From assembly GCF_017573465.1 (NCBI RefSeq), contig NZ_JAGEPF010000022.1, positions 164,074 through 228,073 of the forward strand: a stretch of DNA of 64,000 bases. The letters are read 5' to 3'. The position numbers and the translations under genes were made by a program. Of this stretch, positions 16,860-24,841 are shown piece by piece. This stretch comes from Actinomadura violacea. GTDB lineage: Bacteria > Actinomycetota > Actinomycetes > Streptosporangiales > Streptosporangiaceae. Every line of letters starts with the position of its first letter. Position 1 is the first letter of the stretch. The notes below the pieces were generated by a model. The model was not told the DNA's origin. It saw nothing but the letters and a program-made list of their open reading frames with translations, and ran no database searches.

Positions 16860-18473
16860 TCAGGGGGCGAGGAGGGTGGTCAGGGAGCGGAGGGCCGGGG
16901 TGAGGAGTCGGCCCGCGGGCGAGGCGTGGGCGAGGGCGGCGCGGGCGGCGTTCGCCCCGCAGGCGCCGTGCACGCCGCCGCCCGGGTGCGCGGACGACGA
17001 CGCCAGGTAGAGCCCGGCGACGGGCGTCTCGGCACGGCCGAGGCCCGGGACGGGCCGGAACACCAGCTGCTGGTGGATCATCGCGGTGCCGCCGTTCAGG
17101 GCGCCGCCGGGCAGGTTGGCGTTGTGCTCGGTGAACGCGGGCGGGGCGGTGATCCGGCGTGCGGCGACGCGGTCGCGGAAGCCGGGCGCGAAGCGCTCGA
17201 TCACGTCCTCGACGCGGCGGGCCATGGCGTCCTGCTCGCGCTCGTCCCAGGCGCCGGTGATGCCGTCGGGCCCGGCGTCGCCCTTCACCCGGTGCGGGAC
17301 GTGCGTGTACGCCCACACCGACTCGGTGCCGGCGGGGGAGCGGGACGGGTCGGCGGTCGTCATCTGGCCGAGCAGCGCGAACGGCTCGGACGGCACGCGC
17401 CCGGTGGCGATCCGGCCGCTGTAGTCGGTCATGGCGTCCAGGCCGGGGGACAGGTGGACGGTCCCGGCGCGCGCCGCGTCCGGGGAGGCCCAGGGGATCG
17501 GCCCGGAGAGGGCCCAGTCGACCTTGAAGGTGGCGTGGTCCCAGGTGAAGCGGCGCATGTCCGCGCGCAGCGAGCCGGGCAGGTCGGACCAGGCGACGAG
17601 CCCGCCGTAGAGCGCGGGCGCCGAGACGTCGGCGAGCACCGCTTTCGCGGCCCGTACCGGTTCGCCGGCCTCGGTCCGCACGCCGAGCGCGCGCCCGTTC
17701 CGCACGATCACCGACGCGACGGGCGTGCCGCAGCGGACCGTCCCGCCGCGCGCCTCCAGCCGCCGGACCAGCGCGGCGGTGAGCTCACTCGCGCCGCCCT
17801 CCGGCACCGGCCAGCCGTGCCGCTGGCCGATCATGGCGAGCAGCCAGCCGAACACCGAGCCGCCGGTCGTCTCGGGGAACATGTCGGTGTGCAGCGCCGA
17901 CCCGGCGAGCAGCAGCGGCCCGCCGGGCCCGGCGAACTCCTGCTCGCCGAACGTCCGGACGGGCGCCAGCAGCGAGCGCAGGACGCGCAGCCCGCCCGCC
18001 CGGCGCGCCGCCGCGGCGAGCGGCAGCGCGGCCCTGACCGGCGGGAACGGGGTGAACAGGGCGCGCAGCACCTCGTCCCCCATCTCCTCCCACAGGCCCC
18101 ACAGCCGCAGCCAGGCGTCGCCGTCGCCCGCGCCGAGCGCGTCGAGGCTCGCGGCGGTCGCGTCCGGGTCGCGCTCCAGCACGGCGCTGCGCCCGTCCGG
18201 CAGCGGGTGGGCCAGGACCGCCGGAGCGTGCTTCCAGCGCAGCCCGTGCCGCTCCAGGCCGAGCGCCCGCATCACCGGCGACGCGACGCCGAGCGGGTAG
18301 AACGCGCTGCACAGGTCGCTGACGTACTCGGGGTGGACGCCCCGGTCGCTGCGCACCGCGCCGCCCGGCTCGGGCTGCGCCTCCAGGACCAGGACGTCCC
18401 AGCCCGCGTCGGCCAGCATGTTGGCCGCGACGAGCCCGTTGGGTCCCGCGCCGACGACCACGGCGTCCGCCAT
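16860..18473 (-). CDS. Phytoene-desaturase-like FAD oxidoreductase (PYROXD2/CrtI superfamily)
   Basis: Flavoprotein of 537 residues. The N-terminal FAD site VVGAGPNGLVAANML (about residues 6-20) is followed by VLEAQPEPGGAVRS, and the C-terminal FAD segment is LYLASSSAHPGGGVHGACG. These are the marks of the CrtI/PYROXD2 amine-oxidase-like superfamily. No carotenoid genes are nearby, so a role in pigment synthesis is not supported; the substrate is unknown. ATG 18473 is chosen because GGGAGG lies about nine bases upstream. It is probably the last gene of a minus-strand run with the three genes at 18538-22266, although 64 bases separate it from the first of them. Confidence 0.85.
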   Translation of the reverse strand: MADAVVVGAGPNGLVAANMLADAGWDVLVLEAQPEPGGAVRSDRGVHPEYVSDLCSAFYPLGVASPVMRALGLERHGLRWKHAPAVLAHPLPDGRSAVLERDPDATAASLDALGAGDGDAWLRLWGLWEEMGDEVLRALFTPFPPVRAALPLAAAARRAGGLRVLRSLLAPVRTFGEQEFAGPGGPLLLAGSALHTDMFPETTGGSVFGWLLAMIGQRHGWPVPEGGASELTAALVRRLEARGGTVRCGTPVASVIVRNGRALGVRTEAGEPVRAAKAVLADVSAPALYGGLVAWSDLPGSLRADMRRFTWDHATFKVDWALSGPIPWASPDAARAGTVHLSPGLDAMTDYSGRIATGRVPSEPFALLGQMTTADPSRSPAGTESVWAYTHVPHRVKGDAGPDGITGAWDEREQDAMARRVEDVIERFAPGFRDRVAARRITAPPAFTEHNANLPGGALNGGTAMIHQQLVFRPVPGLGRAETPVAGLYLASSSAHPGGGVHGACGANAARAALAHASPAGRLLTPALRSLTTLLAP

Positions 18474-18537
18474 CCCGCACCGCCTCCCGGTGATCACCCT
18501 AGGGCGTGTGCGGGCGTCCTACCCGCGGCCGGGCGGC

Positions 18538-20340
18538 CTAGCCCGCGTTGAAGCGGGCCAGCAGCCGCATCACGCGCGGCGACACGCGGGACGTGAGGTA
18601 GCTCAGCCGCGCCTCCGGGGTGACCGGCACGACCGCCCGGTCGTCGCGGACCGCGGCGACGATCCGCTCGGCGACGCCCTCCGGCCCGAAGCCGCGCAGC
18701 GCGTACGCCCGCGCGGCCCGCTCCTGGCTGCGCGCCTGCTCCTCCGTGCCGCGCCCCACGAACCGGGACGTCTTGGTGATGTTGGTGTTGACGATGCCGG
18801 GGCAGATCGCGGTGACGCCGATGCCCTTGCCCTTCAGCTCGGCGCGCAGGCACTCCGACAGCATCAGCACGGCGGCCTTGCTGGTGGCGTAGGCGGGCAG
18901 CGTCCGGGACGGGGTGAACGCGGCGGCGGAGGAGGTGTTGACGATGTGGCCGCCCTGCCCGCGCTCCACCATCTGCGCGGCGAACAGTCGCGACCCGTGC
19001 ACGACGCCCCACAGGTTCACGCCGAGGACCGCGTCCCAGTCGCCGACCGTGTGGTCGAGGAACGAGCCGGCCATGCCGATCCCGGCGTTGTTCACCACCA
19101 CGTCCGGGACGCCGTGGTCGTGCAGGACGGACTTGGCGAAGTCCTCCATCGCGGCGGCGTCGGACACGTCCACCTGGTACGGGTGCCCGGCCGGGCCGAC
19201 GAGGCCGGCGAGTTCGGCGGTGCGCTGCGCGGTGGCGAGGTCGAGGTCGGCGGCGACGACCTCGGCGCCGCGCTCGGCGAACGCGAGCGCGGTGGCGCGG
19301 CCGATGCCGCTGCCGGCGCCGGTGACCACGACGAGCGAGCCGTCGAAGGCGCGGCGGTCGCGGCCGACGCGGGCGCGCTTGAGCGCGCGGGACTCGGCGG
19401 CGGTGAGCGCGCCGCCCTGGACGCCGGTGATGTGCTCGCCGATCCAGCGGGCGATGACGTCGGGGTGGCTGCGCGGCGCCCAGTGGCCCGCGGCGATCGG
19501 GCGCAGGGACAGGTGCGGCACCCGGCCGCCCAGGCCGCCGACGAGGTGCGGCGACACGAACAGGTCCTTGGTCGGGACGATGACCTGCGTCGGGACGTCG
19601 GTGCGGCGGTCGCGGGGGCGGCGCAGCCGCTGCACCATGTTCGCCCGGTACAGGCCGACGCCGGACGCGCCGTCCCGCGCCATCGTCCGCGCCGGGTGGC
19701 CGTCGCGCGGGGGGACGCCCTCGCCGAGCTCCAGGGCGCGGCTGAACGGCCTGGACAGCCCGGCGAGCCACATCAGCTCGGGCAGGACGGGCGTCTGGAA
19801 GAAGTAGATGTACCAGGACCGGACACCCTGCCCGGCGGCGCGCTTGAGGTTCGCCGGGGTCGGGCGGGCGAGGTTGCGGCGCGTCCAGTGCGCGACGTGG
19901 TCCAGGCACGGACCGGAGATGGAGGTGAACGAGGCGAACCGCTCCGGCATGGTGCAGGCCGCCTCCCACGACTGGATCGAGCCCCAGTCGTGCCCGACGA
20001 GGTGCACCTTGCGCTCGGGGGCGGTGGCGTCCAGCACCGCGCGCATGTCCGACATGAGGTAGTCGAAGGTGTAGCGCTTGCGGCCGAACGGGCGCGACGA
20101 GGCGCCCGCGCCGCGCACGTCGTAGCGGACGACGTGGTAGCGGCCGGCGAGCCGCGCGGCGACCTCGTCCCACACCGCGTGGGTGTCGGGGTAGCCGTGC
20201 ATCAGCAGGACGGTCGGCCGGGAGCGGTCGCCCTGCTCGTAGACGGCGAGGTCGACGCCGTCGCCGCGGACGCGGCGGCGGGTCACCGGTGCCGCGGGGG
20301 CGGCGCCCGGGGCGGCTCCGGTAGTGGTGGCCTGCGTCAT
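18538..20340 (-). CDS. Fusion of alpha/beta hydrolase and short-chain dehydrogenase/reductase
   Basis: Single 600-residue frame with two enzymes. Residues about 20-300 are an epoxide-hydrolase-like alpha/beta hydrolase (LLMHGYPDTHAVWDEVA, nucleophile region VGHDWGSIQSW with Asp as nucleophile, late His in AAGHWAPRSHP). Residues about 330-590 are a classical SDR (VTGAGSGIGRATA, NNAGI, catalytic Ser in NTSSAAAF, YATSK). The Asp nucleophile suggests an epoxide hydrolase or dehalogenase, paired with an NAD(P)-linked alcohol dehydrogenase that could act on the resulting diol. The same two-domain protein type is known in actinobacteria, but its substrate is not. The start overlaps the upstream M24 gene stop (ATGA). 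Confidence 0.88.
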   Translation of the reverse strand: MTQATTTGAAPGAAPAAPVTRRRVRGDGVDLAVYEQGDRSRPTVLLMHGYPDTHAVWDEVAARLAGRYHVVRYDVRGAGASSRPFGRKRYTFDYLMSDMRAVLDATAPERKVHLVGHDWGSIQSWEAACTMPERFASFTSISGPCLDHVAHWTRRNLARPTPANLKRAAGQGVRSWYIYFFQTPVLPELMWLAGLSRPFSRALELGEGVPPRDGHPARTMARDGASGVGLYRANMVQRLRRPRDRRTDVPTQVIVPTKDLFVSPHLVGGLGGRVPHLSLRPIAAGHWAPRSHPDVIARWIGEHITGVQGGALTAAESRALKRARVGRDRRAFDGSLVVVTGAGSGIGRATALAFAERGAEVVAADLDLATAQRTAELAGLVGPAGHPYQVDVSDAAAMEDFAKSVLHDHGVPDVVVNNAGIGMAGSFLDHTVGDWDAVLGVNLWGVVHGSRLFAAQMVERGQGGHIVNTSSAAAFTPSRTLPAYATSKAAVLMLSECLRAELKGKGIGVTAICPGIVNTNITKTSRFVGRGTEEQARSQERAARAYALRGFGPEGVAERIVAAVRDDRAVVPVTPEARLSYLTSRVSPRVMRLLARFNAG

Positions 20341-21179
20341 TGCGCCTCCCGTCGTGCCCACCGGTGCACGTGGGGCAGGTCGTCGTCGAGCCAGTACGCG
20401 TCGTCCTCGGTGACCACCAGGATCTCCTCGAACTTCACGCCGACGCCGCGGAACCCGATGTGCGGTTCCACCGCCCACAGCCCGGGCGTCGGGGGGTGCT
20501 GGGACTGCGCGGCCCCGTTCCAGAGGGGGGAGCGCCCTTCGAGGCGCTCCTTGACCAGTTCGCGGCCGATCGTCTGCAGGAACCGTACACCGAACGGGAA
20601 TCCGACGCGCTTGGGAAGGATGCCGCCGATGATCCCGACCTGGTGGCCGATGACCCGTCCGGGGTACTTGGCGTGCCGGTTCTGGTAGCCCTGCCGCTCG
20701 ATCAGCGCGTCGACCTCGGCGTAGATGTCGGCGAAGGTGCGGCGTTCGCGGACGAGGCGCAGGATCAGCGTGCGGTACTCGGCGAGGTCGGCGTCGAGCC
20801 GCTCCCAGATGCGGTTCTCGCCGAGGACGCCGCCGTAGCCGATGTCGGCGGAGTAGCCGTCGCGTACGGGCGCCATGTCGAGGATGTAGGGCATGCCCTC
20901 CTCCAGGCGCGCGGCACTGGGGAGGAACTGGGTGGGGACCTTGAAGCCGCGGAAGGCCGACCGGTCGCCGAACCAGGCGAACGGGGTGTGCAGCCAGTCG
21001 TCCACGCCGTGCGCCCGCAGCCAGCGGCGCATGCGGCGGCACGCCTCGCGCTCGGTCACGCCGGGTTCGAGGGTGGCGGCGACCTCGTCGGCGCACTGGT
21101 AGCACAGCCGCTGGACGTCGCGGAATCGCTCCAGCTCCGCTTGATCATGGGTGCGGGCGAGCGTCACATTATTGGACAC
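20337..21179 (-). CDS. M24-family metallopeptidase-like protein (Xaa-Pro aminopeptidase fold)
   Basis: Pita-bread-fold protein of 280 residues. Metal ligands are visible: two Asp in the region GYSADIG and the stretch before it, His in VIGHQVG, and Glu in VEPHIGF and FEEILVV, so it should bind two metal ions. The N-terminal creatinase domain is absent, making it a stand-alone catalytic domain. GTG 21179 is chosen because a promoter (TTGACC, 18 bp, TTAATT) ends six bases before it, implying a leaderless transcript; GTG 21167 is the alternative, giving a start resembling homologues. It is translationally coupled to the hydrolase-SDR gene. Activity as a true peptidase is inferred, not shown. Confidence 0.82.
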   Translation of the reverse strand: MSNNVTLARTHDQAELERFRDVQRLCYQCADEVAATLEPGVTEREACRRMRRWLRAHGVDDWLHTPFAWFGDRSAFRGFKVPTQFLPSAARLEEGMPYILDMAPVRDGYSADIGYGGVLGENRIWERLDADLAEYRTLILRLVRERRTFADIYAEVDALIERQGYQNRHAKYPGRVIGHQVGIIGGILPKRVGFPFGVRFLQTIGRELVKERLEGRSPLWNGAAQSQHPPTPGLWAVEPHIGFRGVGVKFEEILVVTEDDAYWLDDDLPHVHRWARREAQ

Positions 21180-21185
21180 GGTGTT

Positions 21186-21215
21186 AATTAACCGCCGGAC
21201 CCGAACCGCGGTCAA
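21186..21215 (-). promoter_or_regulatory. Sigma-70-type promoter for the M24/hydrolase-SDR operon
   Basis: Read on the minus strand, TTGACC (21210-21215) is separated by 18 bp from TTAATT (21186-21191). The predicted transcription start falls on the GTG at 21179. The AT-rich TTAATTAA core stands out sharply in this G+C-rich DNA and is itself palindromic, so it could also be a repressor site. Confidence 0.6.
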
Positions 21216-21330
21216 GGGGGGCGCGGGTGACGCTCGCCACCCGGACGCGCGCGAGGACCCGTACGGCGCGGCGGTACGGGCCCTCGGGGGAGGTCTCCGG
21301 GGAGCCTCCGGTCGCGATGTCGGACGCGGT

Positions 21331-22266
21331 CTAGTACGGGTCGTAGCCCGCGGCCTGCGCGGCGGGGGACTTCCGCAGGTACTCCAGCGCGCGCGGCGTC
21401 GAGCAGACCTTGGACGGGTGGTGGTTCGGCCTGAGGTAGACGGGCGCCTCGCCGAGCAGCAGCTTGAAGATGCCGGGCACGTGCCCCTTGCGGACGGACC
21501 GGCGGTACGAGCGCACGAGCCGCAGCGGCGTGATCCGCTTCGTCACCGTCGGGTCCTGCTTCATCAGGTACAGCGACCCGCCGATCAGCGCCCAGTACAG
21601 GAAGAACAGGGACACCACCCACGCCGCCACGCGGGTCGGGTAGCGCCCGCCCATCGCCTTGTAGACGTCGAACACCACCGACCGGTGCTCGACCTCCTCG
21701 GCGCCGTGCCAGCGCAGCAGGTCCAGCATCGTCGGGTCGACCCCGGCCTTCTCCAGCCGGTCGTTGTCCATGATCCACTGGCCGAGGACGGCGGTGTAGT
21801 GCTCGATCGAGGCGACCGCGGCCAGCTCGAACCGCAGCCGGCGGCGCCAGGCCCGCCGGTTCCGCTCCTTCAGCGCCGCCATCTGCGCGGGCCGCTCGGC
21901 GTTGCCCTTGGCCGCCGCGTCAGTGATCTTCGAGACGTCGATCCCGGCGGTCTCCAGGATCTGGTCCAGCACGCCCTGGTGCGAGCGGGCGTGCACCATC
22001 TCCTGGCCGATGAACCCCTTGATCTCCTCCAGCAGCCGCTCGTCGCGGATGTGCGGCCGCGCGTCCTTCACGCACTGGATGAACCATTTCTCGCCTTCGG
22101 GCAAGACGATGTGGAAGGAGTTGATGATGTGGGTCGCGAGCGGGTCGCCGGGGACCCAGTGCAGCGGAGTGGACGACCAGTCGAAGGAGACCCGCCGAGG
22201 CTTGATCGGGGGATGGCGCTCGTCGATGCCGGACGCCGCTCCGCCGCCTGTGAGGGGCCTCGTCAT
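21331..22266 (-). CDS. PF10118-type metal-dependent hydrolase (predicted)
   Basis: Protein of 311 residues resembling the predicted metal-dependent hydrolase family PF10118, a ferritin-like helical fold. Potential metal ligands are spread over helices: GQEMVHARSH near residue 85, ASIEHY near 145 and GAEEVEHRSV near 185, giving the E...ExxH pattern of a di-iron carboxylate centre. Two membrane-type helices follow (about residues 210-235). The ATG has GGAGG eight bases upstream. Family members are common beside fatty-acid and steroid genes in actinobacteria. Upstream (22380-22410) the AT-rich stretch with TTACCGATTGG looks like a TetR-type half-palindrome but is not exact. Confidence 0.78.
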   Translation of the reverse strand: MTRPLTGGGAASGIDERHPPIKPRRVSFDWSSTPLHWVPGDPLATHIINSFHIVLPEGEKWFIQCVKDARPHIRDERLLEEIKGFIGQEMVHARSHQGVLDQILETAGIDVSKITDAAAKGNAERPAQMAALKERNRRAWRRRLRFELAAVASIEHYTAVLGQWIMDNDRLEKAGVDPTMLDLLRWHGAEEVEHRSVVFDVYKAMGGRYPTRVAAWVVSLFFLYWALIGGSLYLMKQDPTVTKRITPLRLVRSYRRSVRKGHVPGIFKLLLGEAPVYLRPNHHPSKVCSTPRALEYLRKSPAAQAAGYDPY

Positions 22267-22432
22267 TCCGTGATCCTCCGCTTCGCGCGCCCGGGGCCGG
22301 ACGCGGCGTGGGTGCACGCGCGCGTCATTGCATAGGGGGAGCAGTCAACCCCTGTGCCGGGCCCGGTGTCTTGAGGGCGGGCCAACAAGTTACCGATTGG
22401 TTTTCGGCCCGAGATGACAAACGACCCGGGCG

Positions 22433-23245
22433 TCAGATCCGGATACGCTCTGTGCCCGTGTAGACGTTCATGGTGTCCCCGCGCAGGAACCCGACCAGCG
22501 TCATCCCGGCGTCCTCGGCCAGCTCCACCGCCAGCGAGGACGGCGCCGACACCGCCGCGAGGACGGGGATCCCCGCGGTCATCGCCTTCTGCGTCAGCTC
22601 GAACGAGGCGCGTCCGCTGACCATCAGGATCTTACCGGTGAGCGGGGGCAGGTCCTGCCGCACGGCCCATCCGACGACCTTGTCGACCGCGTTGTGCCGC
22701 CCCACGTCCTCGCGGACCGCGAGGAGTTCGCCGTCGGCGTCGAACAGGCCCGCGGCGTGCAGGCCGCCCGTCCGGTCGAAGACGCGCTGCGCGCCGCGCA
22801 GCCGGTCCGGCAGCGCGGCCAGCACCCGCGGGGTGAGCCGGACGGGGTCGGCCGCCACGTCGTACGGCCGGTCGGCCCGCAGCGCCTCGATGCTCGACTT
22901 CCCGCACACCCCGCACGCGCTCGTCGTGGTGAAGGCCCGCGTCATCGCGTCGTCGGGCGGCGCCACCCCGGGCGCCAGCGCCACGTCCAGGGTGTTCTGC
23001 TCCTGGGTGTCGGCGCAGTAGCGCATGGCGGTGAGATCGGCCGCGCCGCGGATGACGCCCTCGGCCGCCAGGAACCCGGCGACGAGGTCGAAGTCGTGCC
23101 CCGGGGTGCGCATGGTGATCGTCAGCGGCTTGCCCGCCACCCGGATCTCCAGCGGCTCCTCGACCGCGAGGGTGTCGGGCCGGCGGCCCGCCGCGCCGCC
23201 GGTGCTCAGCCGCAGGACCGGCTTGCGCACGGTGATCCGCCCCAT
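22433..23245 (-). CDS. fdhD: Formate dehydrogenase sulfurtransferase FdhD
   Basis: FdhD of 270 residues with the essential Cys pair in SACGVCG (Cys111 and Cys114), plus EEPLEIRVAG near the start and the conserved GRHNAVDKVVG and SGRASFELTQKA. FdhD carries sulfur from an IscS-type desulfurase to the molybdenum/bis-MGD cofactor so that formate dehydrogenase becomes active. No formate dehydrogenase subunit is in this window. The other molybdenum-cofactor genes seen are moaA and mobA at 37.5-39.2 kb, and formate dehydrogenase is the commonest bacterial selenoprotein, which links it to the sel genes next door. The ribosome site before ATG 23245 is weak. Confidence 0.95.
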   Translation of the reverse strand: MGRITVRKPVLRLSTGGAAGRRPDTLAVEEPLEIRVAGKPLTITMRTPGHDFDLVAGFLAAEGVIRGAADLTAMRYCADTQEQNTLDVALAPGVAPPDDAMTRAFTTTSACGVCGKSSIEALRADRPYDVAADPVRLTPRVLAALPDRLRGAQRVFDRTGGLHAAGLFDADGELLAVREDVGRHNAVDKVVGWAVRQDLPPLTGKILMVSGRASFELTQKAMTAGIPVLAAVSAPSSLAVELAEDAGMTLVGFLRGDTMNVYTGTERIRI

Positions 23246-23424
23246 GACCCGAACGGTACCCCGGTTATCCCCGCGTAACGAAAAAGTTCGGAGTGATCTG
23301 TCCCGTTCTGCGTCCTTTGACGGGCAGGACGGCGTGCCCTGGCGGCCGGGTCGCGCGGCGGCGGAGCATACCTGCGGACGGCGCCCCACGGGGACCCGGG
23401 CGCCGCGACACGGGGAGAAGCACC

Positions 23425-23733
23425 ATGCGCAAGTTCCTGGCCGTGCCCGTCCTGCTCGGCGGGCTCGCGCTCGCCGCCGCGGGCTGCGAGGTGGGCAAGA
23501 CCGTCGGCTCCGGCACGGTGGAGAAGCAGATCGACGACCGGTTCGGCCCGATGTACCAGGCGGCCGGCCTCGGCCCGGCGAAGGCGTCCTGCCCGGACGA
23601 CCTCAAGGGCAAGGTCGGCGCCACGCTCGACTGCACCGTCCGCGACGGCAAGGGCGGCAGCCACAGGCTCACCGTCACCGTCACCTCCGTCAAGGGGAGC
23701 GAGGTCCACTTCAGCATGAAGCCCGCCTCCTAG
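23425..23733 (+). CDS. DUF4333 lipoprotein
   Basis: Small lipoprotein of 102 residues. The signal peptide ends in lipobox AAGC with lipidated Cys21, and the mature part matches DUF4333: one short beta-rich domain with a Cys pair (ASCPDDLKG and LDCTVRDG), likely a disulfide. The function of DUF4333 is unknown; it is extracytoplasmic and membrane-anchored. GGGGAG lies about seven bases before ATG 23425. It is divergent from fdhD and convergent with the TRIC-like gene. Confidence 0.88.
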   Translation: MRKFLAVPVLLGGLALAAAGCEVGKTVGSGTVEKQIDDRFGPMYQAAGLGPAKASCPDDLKGKVGATLDCTVRDGKGGSHRLTVTVTSVKGSEVHFSMKPAS

Positions 23734-23748
23734 CCCTTCCGGCCGCGG

Positions 23749-24375
23749 TTAGTCGGGCACCCCGCGGGGGCGGGGTGCCCGCCAGCCGTAACGCATCGCC
23801 AGCGCGCGCAGGGCGAAGGCCAGCACCGCGGCGCCGGCGGTCACGCCGCCGCCGTGCAGCCCCGCGGACGAGGCGGCCGCGGTGACGGCGGCGCCGAGCA
23901 TCGCCGGCAGCGCGTACAGCTGCCGGTCGTACAGCACCGAGGGGATCTGCCCGCTCAGCATGTCGCGCAGGATGCCGCCGCCGACCGCGGTGACCACGCC
24001 GAGCAGCACCGAGTGCAGCGGCGACAGGCCGTGGTCCAGCGCCTTCACCGTGCCGGTCGCGCAGAACAGCCCGAGGCCCGCCGCGTCGAACAGCAGCACC
24101 GCCGGCAGCAGCCGCGTCACCTGCGGATGCCAGAAGAACACCAGCGCCGAGGCCGCCAGCGGCACCAGCACGTAGCCGAGGCTGGTGAACGCGGCCGGCG
24201 GGACCGCGCCGATCAGCAGGTCCCGCAGGATCCCGCCGCCGAGCGCGGTGATCTCCGCGAGCACCACCATGCCGACGACGTCCAGCCGCTTGCGGACGGC
24301 GGCGAGCGCCCCGGACACCGCGAACACGAAGATGCCCACGAGGTCCAGCACCGCGGGGACGTCCGGCCAGCTCAC
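23749..24375 (-). CDS. UPF0126/TRIC-type membrane protein (YicG-like)
   Basis: Membrane protein of 208 residues made of two homologous three-helix repeats, each carrying the GGGILRDLL-type motif (ALGGGILRDLLIG near residue 47, AVGGGILRDMLSG near 133), and a seventh helix. UPF0126/YicG proteins adopt the trimeric intracellular cation channel (TRIC) fold and conduct monovalent cations or glycine. GTG 24375 is preceded by a G-rich ribosome site. The downstream end has a short basic tail. Confidence 0.9.
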   Translation of the reverse strand: MSWPDVPAVLDLVGIFVFAVSGALAAVRKRLDVVGMVVLAEITALGGGILRDLLIGAVPPAAFTSLGYVLVPLAASALVFFWHPQVTRLLPAVLLFDAAGLGLFCATGTVKALDHGLSPLHSVLLGVVTAVGGGILRDMLSGQIPSVLYDRQLYALPAMLGAAVTAAASSAGLHGGGVTAGAAVLAFALRALAMRYGWRAPRPRGVPD

Positions 24376-24424
24376 GCCCGCCCCCGGTGCTCGCGCCGCC
24401 GCCTTCGCACGGGCCCGGACGGCC

Positions 24425-24607
24425 TCAGTCGCGCCGGTCGATGTTCCAGTTGGCGACCATCGCGGCGAACGGCGGGATCATCACCGCGAACACCGACATG
24501 CCGATCGCGGCGTTCGTCGAGTACAGCCGGACGACCGTCCAGGCGAGGACGATGAAGGTGAGGCACGTCCCCATCATGATCCCGTAAGCGAGCTTCCGCC
24601 GCCTCAT
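24425..24607 (-). CDS. Small two-helix membrane protein
   Basis: Sixty residues with a basic N terminus (MRRRKLAYG) and two membrane helices (about residues 10-27 and 33-53). The family is not recognised with certainty; small proteins of this appearance are conserved in actinomycetes. GGAGG lies almost directly before ATG 24607, closer than normal. The frame has no competitor on either strand, and the hydrophobic pattern supports a real gene. Confidence 0.65.
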   Translation of the reverse strand: MRRRKLAYGIMMGTCLTFIVLAWTVVRLYSTNAAIGMSVFAVMIPPFAAMVANWNIDRRD

Positions 24608-24731
24608 ACCTCCACGGTACGTCGCGCGCCGCGCCCTCGCCCCCGGTGCCGCCCCCGCGGGAGCGCGGCCCGGCCGTGACGCCCGCGGGCCGCCGGCGCA
24701 ACGGCTCGGCCGGCGGCCCCGGGCGTGCTCG

Positions 24732-24824
24732 CGGAGGCGCACGGGAATCGAACCCGCCGTCCCGAGATCCTCGGGACCAACGGTTTTGAAGACCGCGGAG
24801 GCCACCAGGCGCTCGCGCGCCTCC
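24732..24824 (-). tRNA. selC: Selenocysteine tRNA (anticodon UCA)
   Basis: This is a 93-base tRNA-Sec. The acceptor stem is 8 bp (GGAGGCGC with GCGCCTCC), the anticodon loop CTTCAAA has anticodon TCA (24787-24789), the variable arm is 8 bp (GTCCCGAG with CTCGGGAC, 3-base loop), and the T-arm loop is TTCGATT. The 8+5 bp acceptor/T stack and long variable arm identify Sec rather than Ser. CCA is not encoded. The D stem reaches 6 bp only if one C on its 5' side is bulged (GAG-C-GCC with GGCCTC). It lies 17 bases downstream of the fadD stop on the same strand. Confidence 0.93.
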
Positions 24825-24841
24825 GCCGCGATCCTAGTCGA

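Noticed and set aside
14575..17316. Minus-strand frame of 913 codons across sugB, sugC and the next gene
   Set aside because: Low-complexity Arg/His/Gln/Asp translation that crosses several real genes and two terminator hairpins; no family resemblance.
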